A stretch of DNA of 64,000 bases from UBA4877 sp002399345 (GCA_036752905.1 DAIORT010000003.1:72287-136286), one strand, 5' to 3'. Shown: positions 1-8,330, counted from the first letter of the stretch. The notes: generated from the sequence alone by a model not told the origin. A program made the numbers and translations.

Positions 1-348
1 CGCCATGTCTAAAGCAGCCTGGGCGCTTTTTATTTGGTTTTGTATATCACTGTCATCCATCTTTAAAAGAACATCCCCTGCATGTACGTTGTCACCCACA
101 TCAAAATTGACTTTCTTGACCCTTCCCTGCATCTTTGGTGCAACGTTTACTGTTTTGTTGGGCTTGAGCTTGCCTATGAGGCTGCTCATCTCGATTATAT
201 TGCCCGTAGCAGCCTTCGCCGTCGTTACAGTAACAGCCGGTTTTGGAGCAGGCCCTTGAGTCTCTTTTGCCGTATTGCCGCAACCACTCAGCAAAACAGT
301 CATACCCAGTAATATTGATATACCAAATGCCGTATATTTTTTTAACAC
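1..348 (-). CDS. Efflux adaptor (membrane fusion) lipoprotein, 5' part
   Basis: This is the first 116 codons of a leftward gene that runs off the window's left edge. A GTG start at 348 sits 7 nt after an AGGGGG ribosome site. The N-terminus is a lipoprotein signal with lipobox LLSGC (Cys about residue 23), followed by a short Pro/Ala-rich linker. A biotinyl/lipoyl-like segment then contains 'GDNVHAGDVLLKMDDSD', the hallmark of HlyD/AcrA/MacA-type periplasmic adaptors. Such proteins link an inner-membrane RND or ABC exporter to the outside. In a monoderm, MacA-like partners of ABC exporters are most usual. The pump itself must lie to the left. A palindromic operator and promoter precede it. 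The family call is firm; the substrate is unknown. Confidence 0.8.
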   Translation of the reverse strand, partial: MLKKYTAFGISILLGMTVLLSGCGNTAKETQGPAPKPAVTVTTAKAATGNIIEMSSLIGKLKPNKTVNVAPKMQGRVKKVNFDVGDNVHAGDVLLKMDDSDIQNQIKSAQAALDMA

Positions 349-366
349 ATCAGTTCCCCCTGTCTT

Positions 367-380
367 TGACCGAACGGTCA
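367..380. promoter_or_regulatory. Palindromic TetR-type operator
   Basis: TGACCG-AA-CGGTCA is a perfect 6+6 inverted repeat with a 2-nt centre. It lies between the -10 box (391-396) and the ribosome site of the efflux adaptor gene, so a bound repressor would block initiation or early elongation. The architecture matches TetR/AcrR-family operators that control efflux genes. No such regulator gene is in the window, so the assignment is inferred from position and symmetry. Confidence 0.6.
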
Positions 381-390
381 GTCTAAATCA

Positions 391-419
391 AGTATAATTG
401 CAGACCGGTAATAAATCAA
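391..419 (-). promoter_or_regulatory. Sigma-A promoter of the efflux adaptor gene
   Basis: On the minus strand, a -35 TTGATT (414-419) and a -10 TATACT (391-396) are separated by exactly 17 nt. Transcription would start near 384, immediately upstream of the TGACCGAACGGTCA operator. Confidence 0.65.
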
Positions 420-510
420 CTTGCCTTTTGAATATTCATCCGCTCCCGCAAAAAGGACTCTGCAAATATGTGTCGAATATCACAGATAAGATTAAATAAA
501 TCCGTTGGAG

Positions 511-783
511 ATGTGTAATATTCCCCAAGAAGAGCACGAAACAGTACGAAAAGGCATTATATACCTTATGACGAATTTCGATGTGCTTTTAAACTCAATG
601 AAAAAAGTGGAAAAGGATTGTTTAACGTCGCTTATGCACTTTGCGGTGCTATCACAAACTTAAGCGAGGACAAAAAGCATGGATGAAAAACTCATAGGCA
701 TTTCACCGCGGTCATCACGTAAATATGAGGTAACCGCCTGTGACGAAGAGATCATGTCCTGGGCGGAGAACCTCTCCGGCTAA
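511..783 (+). other. Unexplained 360-base gap with one interrupted reading frame
   Basis: The stretch 421-783 has no recognisable gene. One plus-strand frame is open from an ATG at 511, closes at a TAA (661-663), and reopens in the same frame to an ATG at 679 (34 codons, GCGAGG seven bases upstream), ending at a TAA at 781-783. Read together it would be about 90 codons with one internal stop. The translation resembles nothing I know. It could be two tiny genes, a decayed gene, or chance. It abuts the convergent ATPase gene. Confidence 0.2.
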
Positions 784-1416
784 TTAAAGCGGGGTTACCT
801 CTGATACCTTGCTTATGCCGTGATCTATGGATACCATATAACTTTTCCCGGCCGCCTGGGCCAGGTGCTGGTTATGGCTTACCATTATAACCTGAAAGTC
901 TCCCTGCCCGGTAAGGTAACTCAAAAAGTTTGCCACATTGGGAGCAAACTCCTCCGATACTTGCTTAGCCGGTTCATCCAATATAAGCACGCCATGCCCT
1001 TGCATCATGGCAATCCGTAGCGCCAGCGAAATGACGTCGACCACACCGCCGCCCCTGGCATCCTGCGGCCTGGTCTTTACAAGTTCCTGCCCACCGTATT
1101 TTGATTCCACATAAAACTCCGCCTGTGGTCCCGAGGCATAGTCCTCCAATTCTATTACAAACCTGAGGTCGTTTTCAAAGACATACTGGAGTGCCTGGGT
1201 AACCTGGTACTCCATATCACCTTTAGTCTGTTCCCGGGCATACTGTGCAGTCATCTCCAGGAGTTTTTTCACTTCCGCCAGTAATTCCTTTTTGCCCACT
1301 ATTTTCTTTAAACTTTCCTTGTACTGCTTAAGTGTACCCTCCAGCTGGTCTCTCTGTCCCTTACGCCTGTAATATATCTGTTCCAGCCGCGATATCGTTT
1401 GTCCCAACTCGTCCAT
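784..1416 (-). CDS. Rad50/SbcC-like ATPase, separate C-terminal half
   Basis: A 210-residue protein that starts with about 90 residues of coiled coil and ends with the C-terminal half of an SMC/Rad50-type ATP-binding-cassette domain. The signature region is 'ARGGGVVDVISLALRIAM', Walker B is 'VLILDEP', and a switch histidine follows in 'VMVSHN'-like context. It has no Walker A, so it must pair with the N-terminal half encoded two genes upstream (1683-2972). The start ATG is preceded by GGAGGG at 7-nt spacing. It is the last gene of the nurA-herA-mre11-rad50 operon. A single TAG (1420-1422) separates it in frame from the upstream coiled-coil gene. The role is inferred: ATP-driven DNA-end clamp in double-strand-break resection. 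Confidence 0.8.
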   Translation of the reverse strand: MDELGQTISRLEQIYYRRKGQRDQLEGTLKQYKESLKKIVGKKELLAEVKKLLEMTAQYAREQTKGDMEYQVTQALQYVFENDLRFVIELEDYASGPQAEFYVESKYGGQELVKTRPQDARGGGVVDVISLALRIAMMQGHGVLILDEPAKQVSEEFAPNVANFLSYLTGQGDFQVIMVSHNQHLAQAAGKSYMVSIDHGISKVSEVTPL

Positions 1417-1419
1417 ATA

Positions 1420-1668
1420 CTATCCCTCCAGTACATCCCACGGTATCATTGAATTAAGCTCATCCAGTTTGGAATTAAGTTGCTCTTCCAGCTTTTGTAT
1501 TTCTTCTTCCAGGTCCTCGGGGTTTACACCAAGATCTTTTATCTCTGATATCAGCTCCTCCTTTTGTCTAGTAAGCATTTCTATCTCCGTCTGGGCCTTA
1601 ACCCTTTTGTTTTCCGCGTCCTTTATCGCCTTTTTGAGCGTTGATATCTCTCTTTCATAATCTTTCAT
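1420..1668 (-). CDS. Small coiled-coil protein, probable Rad50 arm fragment
   Basis: About 82 residues, almost wholly charged heptad-like coiled coil (many E, K, L, I), with no other domain. I chose the ATG at 1668 because AAAGGGGG lies 7 nt before it; an upstream GTG at 1686 would overlap that ribosome site. It lies between the N-terminal Rad50-like gene (14-nt gap) and the C-terminal ATPase gene, and shares its reading frame with the latter, broken only by one TAG. It therefore supplies the returning arm of the coiled coil in a Rad50 that is normally one polypeptide. Whether it acts as a free subunit or is joined by readthrough cannot be told from sequence. Confidence 0.6.
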   Translation of the reverse strand: MKDYEREISTLKKAIKDAENKRVKAQTEIEMLTRQKEELISEIKDLGVNPEDLEEEIQKLEEQLNSKLDELNSMIPWDVLEG

Positions 1669-1682
1669 ATCCATTCCCCCTT

Positions 1683-2972
1683 TCACTTAAGCTCTTCTAT
1701 AATGGACTCTGCGGTATGATCGTCTATCGGGCTTCCGCAGACCGGGCATCTTCCCAAATTCTTTAAGATTTCACTATATCTTAACAGATGTCTTTCCTTT
1801 TCATTCTGAGCTTTTTCATATTTCAACCGTACATTTTTGGCATACTTCTCCAAGTTGTTCATTTTATCGAGGCAATCTCTAAGCCGAGACAGCTTAGGTA
1901 CGATCACCTGTATTTCATCTAACCGCTTGCTGCATTCCTCGCTTACCTTTAATCCCATAAGCCCAGTTTTACATTTTGCCAGAGAGGCATCTAGGTTTTT
2001 AAGCTTTGTATCGCAGTCCCTCATACGATTAAGATTGTGGCACAGAGCATCCAATCCATCAATCTCCTTGGACACCTCTTCCATGCCCCCGGTATTTTCC
2101 AGCAACGCAGCGGATATGCCGGCTTTATGTTTAATAACTTTAAGCCGTGCATTATTCCTGCTCAATGTGACATACTTTGTGTATACTTCACTCAAGTCCG
2201 AAATTTCATTTTCCGGAAGTTCTGCAAGAGTGTTCACCAGCTGCCTGTCCTTATCTATTCGTTTTTCTATCCGAGAAAGCTTTTCTGATGATAGCCTGAG
2301 TTTGTCAAGCTTATCTTTAAGCTGCTGAATGCCACTATATGCATCCTTTATTTCTGGAAGAATCTTCTCTAATTGGTCAAGGTCAGCGAAGTTTTCCAGC
2401 TCACCGGTTATGCGTGAGACATTCTCCTCTTTAATTCTCTCCTCGGCCGATTTCTGCTTTATCTCCAGGGACACATCCCTTATGGCCTTATCTATAATGT
2501 TGACCCCGCTTAAATAACCTATGGTTTTAGCCTTGACCGGCTTGCTCTGTGAAAGCAGAAAAGGTCCGTCCAGCTGTTCGCTTAAGGATAGCCTTAAGGA
2601 CAAATTATCGTCCAGCTTTATGGACTTTATTCCGTGGGCATCCAAGATCTCCCGGGGAACACCTCTTCCAAAGGACTCAAAGACATACTCGTTTTCTCCC
2701 TGCCTGAGTATGTATCTGTTTTTCTTTCCCCTCTCCCTGATGATTATTGTACCATTATCCAAGGTTAGGGTGACCCTGGCACCGTCTGTACCCACTCTTA
2801 TAAAGTCATCCCCCTGCGGTTCGTTAAAGAGAACCCACTTAAGCGCCCTTATTATAGCGGACTTTCCCTGATCAGAAGCACCCACGATTACAGTGAAATT
2901 ATCATCAAAGTCTATAGTAGTGTGTTCATGGGACTGGAAATTCTCCAGGGTAAGACTTTTAAACTTCTTCAT
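1683..2972 (-). CDS. Rad50/SbcC-like ATPase, N-terminal half with zinc-hook motif
   Basis: About 429 residues. The N-terminus 'FKSLTLENFQSHEHTTIDF' and Walker A 'GASDQGKSA' (Lys about 37) are typical of Rad50/SbcC/RecF ATPases. The middle is a long coiled coil. The protein ends just after CPVCGSP (Cys about 409 and 412), the CxxC zinc hook that lies mid-chain in normal Rad50. The return coil and the Walker B half are in two separate downstream genes. ATG 2972 has GGGAGGTGG upstream and overlaps the end of the Mre11-like gene by 14 nt, indicating translational coupling. A Q-loop like segment 'LSEQLDGPFLLSQS' is present. Role inferred: DNA-end recognition with the nuclease encoded next door. 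Confidence 0.85.
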   Translation of the reverse strand: MKKFKSLTLENFQSHEHTTIDFDDNFTVIVGASDQGKSAIIRALKWVLFNEPQGDDFIRVGTDGARVTLTLDNGTIIIRERGKKNRYILRQGENEYVFESFGRGVPREILDAHGIKSIKLDDNLSLRLSLSEQLDGPFLLSQSKPVKAKTIGYLSGVNIIDKAIRDVSLEIKQKSAEERIKEENVSRITGELENFADLDQLEKILPEIKDAYSGIQQLKDKLDKLRLSSEKLSRIEKRIDKDRQLVNTLAELPENEISDLSEVYTKYVTLSRNNARLKVIKHKAGISAALLENTGGMEEVSKEIDGLDALCHNLNRMRDCDTKLKNLDASLAKCKTGLMGLKVSEECSKRLDEIQVIVPKLSRLRDCLDKMNNLEKYAKNVRLKYEKAQNEKERHLLRYSEILKNLGRCPVCGSPIDDHTAESIIEELK

Positions 2973-3942
2973 TGCCGCCACCTCCCGATTCATCCGCCAG
3001 TGCAATCCTTCTGAGTGCCTCATGTTTTACATTATCGTCTATATCCTTGTTGTCGGCTATTTCATTTATTATTTCCTTTATATTGATCGGTTTTCCCATG
3101 CCTGAGGCCCTTATCTCCCTTGCAAATTCCTCCAGCTTTTCTCTGTGCATGCGTGTTGCCTCCACCGTCGTCCTGTCCAGGACCTCCTCGCCCTTCTTAG
3201 CTACCTTGAGCCTGCGCTTTTCTATATTGATTTCCCCTGCAATGTCTATTATCACAACCTGCGGCATCCTTCTCATTTCAGAGAGATGGTTGGTTATCCT
3301 GGCCAGGCCGCCGGGATTTAAAATATATCTGCCGCCCTCGTTCACATCCTTAAAACCGGCATGATTGTGCCCGGCCAGGGTTATGTCCGCCTTCGTGTCT
3401 GACAAAGCATCTATAGCGGTGTACCTAACCCCCTCGAACATCTTTGTGTCGGTAAGGAAACCATGAACCATGTGTATGGCTACATCCGCCTGCTTGTCAT
3501 TCACTATATAACCCTCACCCGAACCGTCGTCCAGGTTGTATATGAATTCCTGCCCGGTAAGCTGTACCCGGCAGCCGCCTTCGTCCAGCATGATCTTCCT
3601 GCCGGGACGTATCAGGTTTACAATACCTATGGAGCTTAAAAAGCCTATCATTGTCCTGCCCAGAGTGTCCGGATTATGTCCGTACATGTCGTGATTTCCC
3701 GCCACCGCATATATGGGAACATCCATATCCTTAAGATCCTTGACAAAGCGGGTGGCCACCGATATGGAGGGCATGGGGCTGTCAAAGAGATCACCGCCGC
3801 ATAAGCAATAGTCTATCCCGTCTTCCTTAATGATACCGGCAATCTCCTTTAGCTTCGCCTCCAGAGTGTCGGGAAAATTATCCTTCCTGTTGGCCGGGGA
3901 ATTCCCTCTTATATGTGGATCGGTAAAAAATAGGAACTTCAT
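2959..3942 (-). CDS. Mre11/SbcD-like metallophosphoesterase nuclease
   Basis: 327 residues of calcineurin-like phosphoesterase fold with the family's metal ligands in order: D8/H10 (TDPHIRG), D51 (GGDLFD), GNHD at 82-85, a histidine in MVHGF, and GHNH near 195. The C-terminal ~100 residues are helical and could be the capping or Rad50-binding segment. Mre11/SbcD partners of Rad50/SbcC cut DNA ends in an ATP-regulated, Mn-dependent way. Its start overlaps the herA stop (ATGA) and its end overlaps the Rad50 N-half start, so the partners are translationally coupled. GGCCAGGCC lies inside it at 3301. The gene family is clear; exact activity is inferred. Confidence 0.85.
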   Translation of the reverse strand: MKFLFFTDPHIRGNSPANRKDNFPDTLEAKLKEIAGIIKEDGIDYCLCGGDLFDSPMPSISVATRFVKDLKDMDVPIYAVAGNHDMYGHNPDTLGRTMIGFLSSIGIVNLIRPGRKIMLDEGGCRVQLTGQEFIYNLDDGSGEGYIVNDKQADVAIHMVHGFLTDTKMFEGVRYTAIDALSDTKADITLAGHNHAGFKDVNEGGRYILNPGGLARITNHLSEMRRMPQVVIIDIAGEINIEKRRLKVAKKGEEVLDRTTVEATRMHREKLEEFAREIRASGMGKPINIKEIINEIADNKDIDDNVKHEALRRIALADESGGGGNEEV

Positions 3943-5795
3943 ACCCTCACCTCCGTTATCATTTCGCCCAGGGGTGTCTTCTCTTTTTTGGCCTGGCCGC
4001 CGGCCACCAGTTCCTCCGCCGCTTTAAGTATATCCTCTCTCGTAACCGATATGCCGGTCTCCTCCTTGGCCCTTTCCATAACCGACCTTAGGTTGCCCAG
4101 ATACACTGGTGTCTCGCTCAATACAATCTTCTTTAAAAGATTATCCTCAGTCTCATAGTCTTTCTCCAGCTCCTCGAAAGGGTTTATAGAATGAGGGCTT
4201 ACCGTCTTGGCCGTCCTTATTCTCACTGCATTCGTCCTGCCAGTGATAGCGGAGGATATGAAGGCCGATCCCGAAGCCATATACGGTAGCCGGTTTGCCT
4301 CATCCGGGCTGATGTCCGTTTCTTCCTTTATGGTAGCTATATCCACCGACCTTACCGTTCTGAATATGATCTTGGTACTCAACTGGGCGGTCACCGTATC
4401 ATCCAGAAGAGCGGGACGCTGGGTAGCCAGCATGAGAAACACCCCGTATTTCCTGCCTTCCTGTGCTATCTCACGCATTACGTCCTTGGAAGGAGACTGG
4501 GAAGACCGAGGTGCAAAATTATGCGCCTCGTCGGTTGCCACGACAAACGGCGGAAACTTCTCCGCTTTTTCACCTGAAAACTCACTGTCCCTGTAGTCCC
4601 TACGCCGGGTGTAGAGATTCTTTATGAGATAGGAAGCAAACACCGTCAACACCCACAGTGAAGACCCCCTTATAATACATGTCTTCCTGCGGTTTATTGC
4701 CTTAAGTATCGGCTGTATATTAAACCGGAACATGTTTTCCCTTGCCACATTATTAAGCCGCCAGAGTATAGCCTTTACGGTTCCGGAATAAGGCACGGCA
4801 TTACCGTAAGCGTCAAGAAGTCCCAGGTATCCGGCATACTTCCCGTGGTCTTCCGTATCATCCTTCATATTGCGAAATATCCTGTCCTTGCCTATGTCCA
4901 AGGCGTCGGCCAGGTCTATAAGCCTATCCCTGAATGTGGTGAAGGTATCCCTATTCTTATAGAGTGTACGAGCCGCATTCTCCATGGATTCCGAAATGCT
5001 GCCCCCCGAAGCCCTAAGGATATTTATAAGATCCTCCTGGGTGAGCTCCGTGAAGTCGATTCCAATATCCTTTCCTGCAGTGAAGATCTCATAGCAGTCG
5101 CTGAAGTCCTCCGCAAAATCATCGGGTATCCCCTGCATGGGATCATCAAACTCCATCTCAAAATGAGGGTCAAAAACCACGGTGGGTATTTTCTTTTTCA
5201 TCAGTTCCTCCAATATCACCCTGAGACCGAAGGACTTGCCTGAACCCGAACCCCCGAATATGCCAATGTGCGGATACTCACTCATGGCCTTGTAATCAAA
5301 TATAAATGGCACCCCATTTTGCGGTAGTATTCCCCTGTCCTTTTCATAGAGATATGCAATATTCTTAAGCTCCGCCGGCATACCCTCCGAGACCTCTTCC
5401 GTACCCATAATGGTGCCCAGGGTAAGACCTTCTGAGGGATTTTTCTTCACCAAAAGCTCCCTTATTTCTTCAAATTCCGGTAATCTTACACTGCTTCCTA
5501 CCTCCACCGGGGAGGTCAGCATATCCAGTATCCTTACCTTGGCCATGTGAATGGACTCGTCCTCTATGGAAAAGCCCACCTGCCTCATAAAATCCAGGGT
5601 ATCCTTGTCAACAAAACCGCTTCTCTCACCTGCCATGGGTATGTATCTGTTAAAGGAAGCCGTTCCCACAACCTCTCCCTTTATATCACCGTGTTTGTTA
5701 TCCTCAACGATCAGCAGCTCATTTACATTAAATCTCCTGTCCTTGGATGCCACATACACCAATTGTTCCGTCGTTGAACCCACCAACTGCATCAT
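3939..5795 (-). CDS. herA: HerA-family hexameric DNA translocase
   Basis: 618 residues. An N-terminal HAS-barrel-like beta domain is followed by a FtsK/HerA ATPase core with Walker A 'GGSGSGKSFG' (near residue 180), Walker B 'VVATDEAHNFAP' (near 420), and 'LATQRPALLDDTV' sensor/arginine-finger region. HerA hexamers pump DNA to the nuclease NurA during end resection in archaea, and are found with NurA in some bacteria. The start ATG (GGAGGG seven bases upstream) overlaps the nurA stop, and the stop overlaps the Mre11-like start. The operon context fixes the resection role over the HerA relatives found in phage-defence pairs with Sir2 or DUF4297, neither of which is here. Confidence 0.9.
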   Translation of the reverse strand: MMQLVGSTTEQLVYVASKDRRFNVNELLIVEDNKHGDIKGEVVGTASFNRYIPMAGERSGFVDKDTLDFMRQVGFSIEDESIHMAKVRILDMLTSPVEVGSSVRLPEFEEIRELLVKKNPSEGLTLGTIMGTEEVSEGMPAELKNIAYLYEKDRGILPQNGVPFIFDYKAMSEYPHIGIFGGSGSGKSFGLRVILEELMKKKIPTVVFDPHFEMEFDDPMQGIPDDFAEDFSDCYEIFTAGKDIGIDFTELTQEDLINILRASGGSISESMENAARTLYKNRDTFTTFRDRLIDLADALDIGKDRIFRNMKDDTEDHGKYAGYLGLLDAYGNAVPYSGTVKAILWRLNNVARENMFRFNIQPILKAINRRKTCIIRGSSLWVLTVFASYLIKNLYTRRRDYRDSEFSGEKAEKFPPFVVATDEAHNFAPRSSQSPSKDVMREIAQEGRKYGVFLMLATQRPALLDDTVTAQLSTKIIFRTVRSVDIATIKEETDISPDEANRLPYMASGSAFISSAITGRTNAVRIRTAKTVSPHSINPFEELEKDYETEDNLLKKIVLSETPVYLGNLRSVMERAKEETGISVTREDILKAAEELVAGGQAKKEKTPLGEMITEVRV

Positions 5796-6739
5796 AACAT
5801 AACCCTCCTGTCTCTCTGGGGTCGGAAAAGCCCTTCCTTTATATCGCTGTCCAAAAAGGAGTCCACCATCACTTTAACTTCTTCGGAGTTTATCTTAGCT
5901 TCACCATCCACTATATCCAATATAAGCGGTATGCCGCGGCTTGATGCCGGTGTAAGTGACATAAGAAAATTCACCGTATCCAGAGCGGACTCCCTGTCCT
6001 CCTCCAAAAAGTCGTATGCAACAGGATTAGGATGAAGACAAGGTCGGGCAAAGGCCGTATACAACCCCTTCTTAAACTGTGCGTTACCCTTAAGCTTTAA
6101 TATCTCATAGGGCTCAAGTGCACCAAAGAGCAGCTCTCTGTCATCCTCCACTGGAAAACCAAAGCTGCCCCTAAGCCGCCGCGCCATATCAAAGGTACCT
6201 ATCTCCTCGATGACGCCCACACTGACTATTCCTTTTTCTCTGCAAAGCCGTATGTAACTATCAAACACGTCTTTCGCCTTTTCTAAGTATCTTAAAAAGC
6301 CGCCGTCGAAGATCACAAGAGAGGGTGAAAATTGTCTTATGCCTTCTATGGCCACCTCGACCTCCATCTCCGCCATTTTCCTGTCCCTTATTTCTTTCAT
6401 TGCTTCCTCATTGTCATCATCTTCGTTATAGCTATCCATATCAAGTATAGGCGTATATATATCACTTAACGAAATCCGCCTGTTACCGGCAGAAAAAAGA
6501 GACAGCGATCTGAAAAAATTAATTATATAAGGAAATGATGATCCGTATGAATTGAGTGAACCATCCACGGCAAGAACTGTTTTTATCCAGTCAGGCTTTT
6601 GTTTGCGGCTCTTCTTTATAATGTCACCCAGTTTATCCTCAATGGCCGCCCTCACGTCACCGGGCGATGCACCGGTATCCCTTTTTTCCCGCAACACACT
6701 GTTTACCTTCTTTAGGCTTTCTTTAAGGTCGCTTTCCAT
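5792..6739 (-). CDS. nurA: NurA-family nuclease
   Basis: 315 residues with the NurA domain. The first catalytic Asp lies in 'VLAVDGSLNS' (about residue 56) and a second acidic motif in 'LVIFDGGFLRY'. Near the C-terminus, 'PLILDIVDGEA' contributes the last conserved segment. NurA is a dimeric 5'-3' exonuclease/endonuclease stimulated by HerA; it resects DNA ends together with Mre11-Rad50 to load the recombinase. It is first in the five-gene leftward operon. AAGGTG precedes the ATG, and an extended -10 promoter lies about 40 bases upstream. Confidence is high because the HerA partner follows directly. Confidence 0.88.
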   Translation of the reverse strand: MESDLKESLKKVNSVLREKRDTGASPGDVRAAIEDKLGDIIKKSRKQKPDWIKTVLAVDGSLNSYGSSFPYIINFFRSLSLFSAGNRRISLSDIYTPILDMDSYNEDDDNEEAMKEIRDRKMAEMEVEVAIEGIRQFSPSLVIFDGGFLRYLEKAKDVFDSYIRLCREKGIVSVGVIEEIGTFDMARRLRGSFGFPVEDDRELLFGALEPYEILKLKGNAQFKKGLYTAFARPCLHPNPVAYDFLEEDRESALDTVNFLMSLTPASSRGIPLILDIVDGEAKINSEEVKVMVDSFLDSDIKEGLFRPQRDRRVML

Positions 6740-6775
6740 AAATCATCACACCTTATAAAAGTTATTCTAATACAG

Positions 6776-6784
6776 ATTATATCA
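6776..6784 (-). promoter_or_regulatory. Extended -10 promoter of the nurA-herA operon
   Basis: The minus strand reads TGATATAAT, i.e. TATAAT (6776-6781) with the extended TG one base upstream. No good -35 is seen at 17 nt, which is common for extended -10 promoters. It is about 37 bases upstream of the nurA start codon. Confidence 0.5.
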
Positions 6785-6825
6785 CAAGCTGCTAAAGCTG
6801 TAGGACAATATGCCATAAAATTAAA

Positions 6826-6843
6826 TCACCCAGCAAAGGGTGA
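6826..6843 (-). terminator. Terminator after the S41 protease gene
   Basis: TCACCC and GGGTGA form a stem with a 6-nt loop. On the minus strand it is followed by an AT-rich, U-containing stretch (TTTAATTTTA). It lies just past the protease stop codon. Confidence 0.5.
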
Positions 6844-6851
6844 CATTAATC

Positions 6852-8228
6852 TTATTTAGCTTTATCTTTAAGCAATTGTATTGCTGTACCCAGTACCATA
6901 TCCTTGGGCTGCGGGTTAGCCAACCTGCCCATATCGCTCGACATATTGATATACGTGTAGTTATCAAAAATCCCGGTTGACGGGAGGCCGTGCCGCGTCT
7001 GGAAATGCTTTAAATCCCTTTCCGTATCCTTACCAAACGTCCCGTTTGGCTTATATTTGCTGTATCCAAGCAGTTTAAGCCGCTGCTGTATTGCAAACAC
7101 CTGCAGATTTACACTCCCCCTCTTTATAACAAGATTCTTTTTTATAGGTGCTAAATTAGTTAGGTCCGCTGCGGCCACACTGTTATTGGCAAGCGCAACA
7201 TCCGGTATAATGCCGATGCCATCTATAAATCGTCCTTTTGGTGTGGCATATTTGGCTACGGTAATCTTAAACCCACTACCGTCCTCCAGGGGTACCAGTG
7301 CCTGTACGGAGCCCTTGCCATAAGACTTGCCACCTATAATTATCCCCACTCCCGTATCCTGGATAGCCCCAGCCAGTATTTCCGCCGCGCTAGCGGTATC
7401 CCCGTCTATAATCACGGCCAGATTAAACTCTGGCTTCTCCAGGTCGGATTCATATATATCCGGCGGGGCATTTTTATAATGAATTTCCACAATCGGTCCC
7501 TTGGGCACAAAATGCTGTGCAACATCGATGGTTTCAGGTATCAGGCCTCCCGGATTGCCCCTGAGGTCAAGGGCGACGGACTTTATACCCTTTCCCCGCA
7601 TAAAATCCAGAGCAGGTATAAGGTTTTCTTCCGTACTGTCCGTAAACTGAATTATCTTTATATAACCGATACCATTTTCTGCACTGTACTTTATCGGGTT
7701 TAACTTTATCTCACCCCGCACCACATCTATGAAAGATACGTTACCCGTTTGCTTTCGTTTTATACCTATCCGCACCGAACTACCGCTTTCCCCTTTTAAG
7801 AGGTTTAATACCTCGCCTGCGGCCAGGCCGCTTACATCCTTACCATCCACAGATATTATAACATCCCCCGCCTTGATCCCTGCCACATCCGCCGGTCCGC
7901 CCGGCTCCGCCGCCGTAACCGTCATATGCCCGTCAATTAGAGAGATACCCAGTCCTACCCCATTGTATCCGCCGCTAGTCTGTTCTTCAAATTCCTCAAT
8001 CTCCGCCGGGGTAAAATAATCGCTGTAAGGATCGACAGCATGAAACATACCCTTCAGTGCACCCTTAATAAGCTTGTCTTCCGTAACATTCCTTACTGTA
8101 GACGACATTATAAACTGCATCACATAGTCTATCATATCGGAATCATAGGTCATCTCCGCGCATACGCTTCCGGGTACAATAAACATAGCCGCAAGCACAA
8201 CAAAAGATATAATCCTTTTATATCTCAA
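6852..8228 (-). CDS. C-terminal processing protease (S41) with peptidoglycan-binding domain
   Basis: About 458 residues. A signal peptide (RYKRIISFVVLAAMFIVPG...) is followed by a PDZ domain ('GVGLGISLIDG' to 'GDVIISVDGKDV'), an S41 catalytic domain with serine in 'TASAAEI' and lysine in 'YGKGSVQ', and a C-terminal PG_binding_1-like repeat ('LQVFAIQQRLKLLGY'). It is thus an exported CtpA/CtpB-like protease held at the wall. In sporulating Firmicutes CtpB cleaves SpoIVFA in forespore signalling, but the general CtpA role is equally possible. I prefer the TTG at 8228 (GGAGGG nine bases upstream); a GTG at 8252 would overlap the ribosome site. Confidence 0.85.
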   Translation of the reverse strand: MRYKRIISFVVLAAMFIVPGSVCAEMTYDSDMIDYVMQFIMSSTVRNVTEDKLIKGALKGMFHAVDPYSDYFTPAEIEEFEEQTSGGYNGVGLGISLIDGHMTVTAAEPGGPADVAGIKAGDVIISVDGKDVSGLAAGEVLNLLKGESGSSVRIGIKRKQTGNVSFIDVVRGEIKLNPIKYSAENGIGYIKIIQFTDSTEENLIPALDFMRGKGIKSVALDLRGNPGGLIPETIDVAQHFVPKGPIVEIHYKNAPPDIYESDLEKPEFNLAVIIDGDTASAAEILAGAIQDTGVGIIIGGKSYGKGSVQALVPLEDGSGFKITVAKYATPKGRFIDGIGIIPDVALANNSVAAADLTNLAPIKKNLVIKRGSVNLQVFAIQQRLKLLGYSKYKPNGTFGKDTERDLKHFQTRHGLPSTGIFDNYTYINMSSDMGRLANPQPKDMVLGTAIQLLKDKAK

Positions 8229-8312
8229 TGGCCATGGCCCTCCCCCCTGCACGTTTTATTTCCTTAATTATATCATCATATGAGCACATTAGATATATAA
8301 CAACATAAAAAT

Positions 8313-8330
8313 AACCGGGTTTACCCGGTT
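8313..8330 (-). terminator. Terminator after the metallo-hydrolase gene
   Basis: A perfect AACCGGG / CCCGGTT stem with a 4-nt loop; on the minus strand it is followed by ATTTTTAT. It lies just past the stop of the gene at 8346-8993. Confidence 0.75.

Noticed and set aside
4207..5243. Plus-strand open frames opposite herA
   Set aside because: They mirror herA codons, lack ribosome sites and known motifs, and the minus-strand gene has clear Walker motifs.
784..6739. HerA-containing phage-defence system
   Set aside because: HerA is paired with NurA, Mre11- and Rad50-like genes rather than Sir2 or DUF4297 effectors, so DNA-end resection is the better explanation.
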